From Rudanella paleaurantiibacter (GTDB taxonomy: Bacteria; Bacteroidota; Bacteroidia; Cytophagales; Spirosomataceae): 64,000 nt of DNA. This document shows, piece after piece, positions 61,124-64,000 of this stretch (the stretch's first letter is position 1; each line of letters opens with the position of its first letter). The translations under genes and the position numbers were made by a program. The notes below the pieces were generated by a model. It was not told the origin of the DNA and made no database searches. It saw only the letters and a program-made list of their open reading frames with translations. Location of the stretch: NCBI RefSeq assembly GCF_009184635.1, contig NZ_WELI01000001.1:744001-808000 (forward strand). The letters run 5' to 3'.

Positions 61124-63130
61124 ATGAAGCGTTTGACACAACTTTTGCTGGCCGGATTTTGCGGCCTGACCACTGCTACCTACGCGCAGCAAACCCGCCC
61201 GGTCTGGCTGGACGAGATTACCATCAAATCCTTTTCGGAGGGTATTCCGGCGGTGCTGGGCAAAACCAACGCGGCCGGCGACTCCATGCTCATCAACGGG
61301 CGGTACTTTAAGCATGGCGTGGGCGTGAATGCCACCAGCATTCTGGCCTTTTTTCTGGATGGTAAAGCCACCGAATTTTCGGCCCTGGTGGGCGTGGACG
61401 ACAAAGGCAATCGCAACCTGCCACATACGTTCTACGTCATCGGCGACCGCAACATCCTGTTCGACAGTGGCGAGATGCGCCTGGGCGATGCCCCCAAGCC
61501 AGTAAAGGTGAACCTGACGGGCGTCAAGCGGCTGGGGCTCTTGGTGAAGGTCAATGACGAAGGCCGCACCAAAGTGTATTCCAACTGGGCCAACGCCCAA
61601 CTGGTGATGCTGGATAACCACCTACCCAAAAACATCCCGAACGATGGCGAGCGGTATATCCTGACCCCACCCGCCCCCAAAACACCCCGCATCAATTCGC
61701 CGACGGTGTTCGGGGCAAGGCCGGGGAATCCGTTTCTGTACACCATTGCCGCCACCGGCGACCGCCCCATGACCTTTGCGGCCAACCGCCTGCCCAAAGG
61801 GCTGGTGCTGGACCCGAAAACGGGCAGGATTACGGGTAGCGTTGCCGAGCGGGGGACGTATGCCGTAACGCTTTCGGCCAAAAACGCGCTGGGTACGGCC
61901 ACCAAAACCCTGAAAATCAGGATTGGCGATACCATTTCGCTGACCCCGCCCATCGGCTGGAACGGCTGGAACTCCTGGGCGCGGCTGATTGACCAGGAAA
62001 AAGTAATTGCCTCCGCCGACGCGCTGGTAAAAATGGGCCTGCGCGATCACGGCTGGACATACATCAACATCGACGATGCCTGGCAGGGCAAACGCGGGGG
62101 ACCGCTCAACGCCATTCAGCCGAATGAGAAATTTCCCCGCTTCAAGGAAATGGTGGACTACATTCACTCGCTGGGCCTGAAAACCGGCATTTACTCCACG
62201 CCCATGATTACCAGTTATGCGGGCTACGTGGGCGGCTCGTCGGATTTTGAAGATGGGCACATTACCGACGAGATCATTGCCAACAAGCGCTCGTACCGGT
62301 ACGTGGGCAAGTACCAATTCGAAGCGGCCGACGCCCGGCAATTTGCCGAGTGGGGCATCGACTACCTCAAATACGACTGGCGCATCGAAGTACCTTCGGC
62401 CGAGCGAATGGCGGTGGCTCTGAAGCAGTCGGGCCGGGATATTCACTACAGCATTTCCAATTCGGCCCCGTTTGCCAATGTGAAAGACTGGGTGCGGCTC
62501 ACCAACAGCTACCGTACCGGCCCCGACATCCGCGATAGCTGGAACTCGCTGTTTGTATCGGCCTTCACGCTCGACAAATGGGCGCCCCACGGCGGTCCCG
62601 GCCACTGGAACGACCCCGACATGATGATTGTGGGCAACGTGACCACGGGCACCCAACTGCACCCCACCCGCCTGACGCCCGACGAGCAATACAGCCATGT
62701 GAGCCTGTTCAGTTTGCTGGCGGCACCCCTGCTCATTGGTTGCCCCCTCGAACAGCTCGACCCGTTTACGCTCAATCTGTTGACCAACGACGAAGTCATC
62801 GCCATTGACCAGGACCCGCTGGGCAAATCGGCGCGGCTGGTGATGGAGCAGGATGGGTTTCAGGTCTGGAAAAAACCGCTGGAAGATGGCTCCTGGGCCG
62901 TGGGGTTGTTCAACGTGGGCGATTTCGGCAAAACACCCCAATCGTACTTCCGCTGGGGCGACGAAACCGCCCGCTCATTTACGCTTGACCTGGTAAAAAT
63001 AGGGTTAAATGGTGCTTTTACCTTCCGGGATGTTTGGCGTCAGCAAGATCTTGGCAAATTTTACGGAACGTTCAAAACAGAAATTCCTCATCACGGTGTT
63101 GTGATGGTGCGAATGTTCCCGGTAAAATAA
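61124..63130 (+). CDS. Secreted alpha-galactosidase, NPCBM + GH27
   Basis: 668 residues from ATG 61124. Signal peptide; NPCBM carbohydrate-binding domain about 25-165 (RYFKHGVGVNATSILAFFLD, FSALVGVDDKGN); a putative Ig-like domain about 195-270 (FAANRLPKGLVLDPKTGRIT); then the GH27 barrel from about 275. Conserved PIGWNGWNSWARLI, GWTYINIDDAWQG, the nucleophile D418 in IDYLKYDWRIE and the acid/base D468 in YRTGPDIRDSW. A retaining enzyme releasing terminal alpha-galactose. Last fully contained enzyme of the operon, 14 bases before the next gene. Confidence 0.93.
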   Translation: MKRLTQLLLAGFCGLTTATYAQQTRPVWLDEITIKSFSEGIPAVLGKTNAAGDSMLINGRYFKHGVGVNATSILAFFLDGKATEFSALVGVDDKGNRNLPHTFYVIGDRNILFDSGEMRLGDAPKPVKVNLTGVKRLGLLVKVNDEGRTKVYSNWANAQLVMLDNHLPKNIPNDGERYILTPPAPKTPRINSPTVFGARPGNPFLYTIAATGDRPMTFAANRLPKGLVLDPKTGRITGSVAERGTYAVTLSAKNALGTATKTLKIRIGDTISLTPPIGWNGWNSWARLIDQEKVIASADALVKMGLRDHGWTYINIDDAWQGKRGGPLNAIQPNEKFPRFKEMVDYIHSLGLKTGIYSTPMITSYAGYVGGSSDFEDGHITDEIIANKRSYRYVGKYQFEAADARQFAEWGIDYLKYDWRIEVPSAERMAVALKQSGRDIHYSISNSAPFANVKDWVRLTNSYRTGPDIRDSWNSLFVSAFTLDKWAPHGGPGHWNDPDMMIVGNVTTGTQLHPTRLTPDEQYSHVSLFSLLAAPLLIGCPLEQLDPFTLNLLTNDEVIAIDQDPLGKSARLVMEQDGFQVWKKPLEDGSWAVGLFNVGDFGKTPQSYFRWGDETARSFTLDLVKIGLNGAFTFRDVWRQQDLGKFYGTFKTEIPHHGVVMVRMFPVK

Positions 63131-63144
63131 ACTCACCAATCGAT

Positions 63145-64000
63145 ATGGCCCGCAGACGACCATTCAAGCTCGTTATCGCTTTATTAACTTTATTTTCTGC
63201 CCTGCTGGCAGGTTTTCAATTTATCCCGTCGCACTCGACCCGCTTTTCGCTCGCCGACTATCAGGTAGAGGAGGGTTTCAAACTGAGTCTGGTAGCCGCC
63301 GAACCTATGCTGAGGGCACCCGTCGGCCTTGATTTTGACAACAAGGGCCGGATGTGGGTGGTCGAGATGGTAGGGTATATGCCCAACCTGGAAGGTGTTG
63401 GCGAGGAAGAACCCAACGGCCGGATTGTGATTCTGGAAGATGGGAACAAAGATGGCGTGGCCGACCGCAGCAAGGTTTTTCTGGACAAACTGGTATTGCC
63501 CCGTTCGGTAGCGCATGTGTACGGGGGCTTGCTGTATGTGGATGGCCCCAAGCTCTGGTTCGTGGAGATTGTGAACGATAAACCGGGCAAGAAAACCCTC
63601 GTTGACCCGATTTATGCCGAAGGCGGCAACGTAGAGCATACCTCCAACGGCCTGATGATGAACGTGGATAACTGGATTTACAACGCCAATTACAACTTCC
63701 GGTATCAGCTCCGCAACGGCAAATGGATTAAAGAACCTACCACCAGCCGGGGGCAGTGGGGCATTACCCACGACAACTTCGGCCGACTGTATTACAACAA
63801 CAACTCCACCAACCTCCAGGGCGACTACGTGCTGCCCAACCGGGTCATCCGCAATAAGTATTTCAAGCCCACCTTCGCCGAGCATCAGCGACTGGCCAGT
63901 AACCGGGTGTACCCGATTCACCAAACATCCGTAAACCGGGGGTATCAGCCGGGTGTGCTGGACGAAAAAGGGATGCTACGCGAGGTAACGGCGTCCTGCG
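63145..64000 (+). CDS. Secreted membrane-bound-dehydrogenase-type protein (5' part, cut by window edge)
   Basis: From the ATG at 63145 the frame stays open to the window end (285 residues). Signal peptide (LLTLFSALLAGFQF), then the start of a beta-propeller: DYQVEEGFKLSLVAAEPML, APVGLDFDNKGRMWVVEMVG, NGRIVILEDGNKDGVADRSK and HTSNGLMMNVDNWIYNANYN. This is the PVC-type 'membrane-bound dehydrogenase' family, usually followed by HEAT repeats and a cytochrome c domain that lie outside the window. Probably another redox component of the glycan locus, together with the protein at 53175. Confidence 0.8.
   Translation, partial: MARRRPFKLVIALLTLFSALLAGFQFIPSHSTRFSLADYQVEEGFKLSLVAAEPMLRAPVGLDFDNKGRMWVVEMVGYMPNLEGVGEEEPNGRIVILEDGNKDGVADRSKVFLDKLVLPRSVAHVYGGLLYVDGPKLWFVEIVNDKPGKKTLVDPIYAEGGNVEHTSNGLMMNVDNWIYNANYNFRYQLRNGKWIKEPTTSRGQWGITHDNFGRLYYNNNSTNLQGDYVLPNRVIRNKYFKPTFAEHQRLASNRVYPIHQTSVNRGYQPGVLDEKGMLREVTASC

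Noticed and set aside
61622-62941. A 439-codon minus-strand frame across the GH27 gene
   Set aside because: Antisense shadow of an intact glycosidase.

Overview
The window looks like chromosomal DNA of a Bacteroidota member of the Cytophagales, close to Spirosoma and relatives. The signs are moderately high GC genes, several promoters of the TAnnTTTG type, a secreted protein with a type IX secretion (T9SS) sorting tail, a SusC/SusD pair driven by an ECF sigma factor and a FecR anti-sigma factor, a Wzz/UDP-sugar module and many S1/GH enzymes. This placement is inference from gene content only.

Layout. 1-9500: end of an ApbE-type flavin transferase gene, an ECF sigma factor with a small overlapping partner, endonuclease III (nth), two secreted proteins, a histidine kinase/response regulator pair, hemB and dihydroorotase. 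9500-18400: a BatD-like membrane protein, aroC, a TPR histidine kinase translationally coupled to a thioredoxin-like [2Fe-2S] ferredoxin, a HAD nucleotidase, a secreted FAD oxidoreductase and an SDR enzyme. 18500-27100: a polysaccharide module on the minus strand (Wzz-like, UDP-sugar dehydrogenase, epimerase), an OmpA-type protein, tgt, a glycosyltransferase and rsmG. 27100-35000: a PH-like small protein, tRNA-Asn with promoter and terminator, and a type I restriction-modification locus with two different hsdM genes, hsdS and hsdR. 35000-37650: an RtcR-like sigma-54 activator with a CARF-type N-terminus, facing a near-consensus sigma-54 promoter that points at a tiny ORF and an M15-type peptidase gene. 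37800-64000: a large polysaccharide utilization locus (sigma factor, FecR, SusC with a signalling domain, SusD, then a tandem DUF1080 protein, a toroid-type putative lyase, GH95, GH92, a cytochrome c/beta-propeller protein, sulfatase, GH28-like, esterase, NPCBM-GH27, and the start of a membrane-bound-dehydrogenase-type protein).

How the parts work together. The PUL would import and dismantle a fucose-, galactose- and mannose-decorated, sulfated glycan under surface signalling through SusC, FecR and the ECF sigma factor. It also carries possible oxidative components (cytochrome c, dehydrogenase-like proteins, DUF1080). The sigma-54 regulator has no rtcBA next to it, so its target is open; the divergent promoter is the best candidate.

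A second theme is a set of at least nine long intergenic inverted repeats. Most are built from a short word peculiar to that locus, and several overlap or abut the stop codon of the upstream gene. One lies inside the hsd operon, and one forms the whole leader of nth. No transposase, CRISPR array or rRNA gene is visible.
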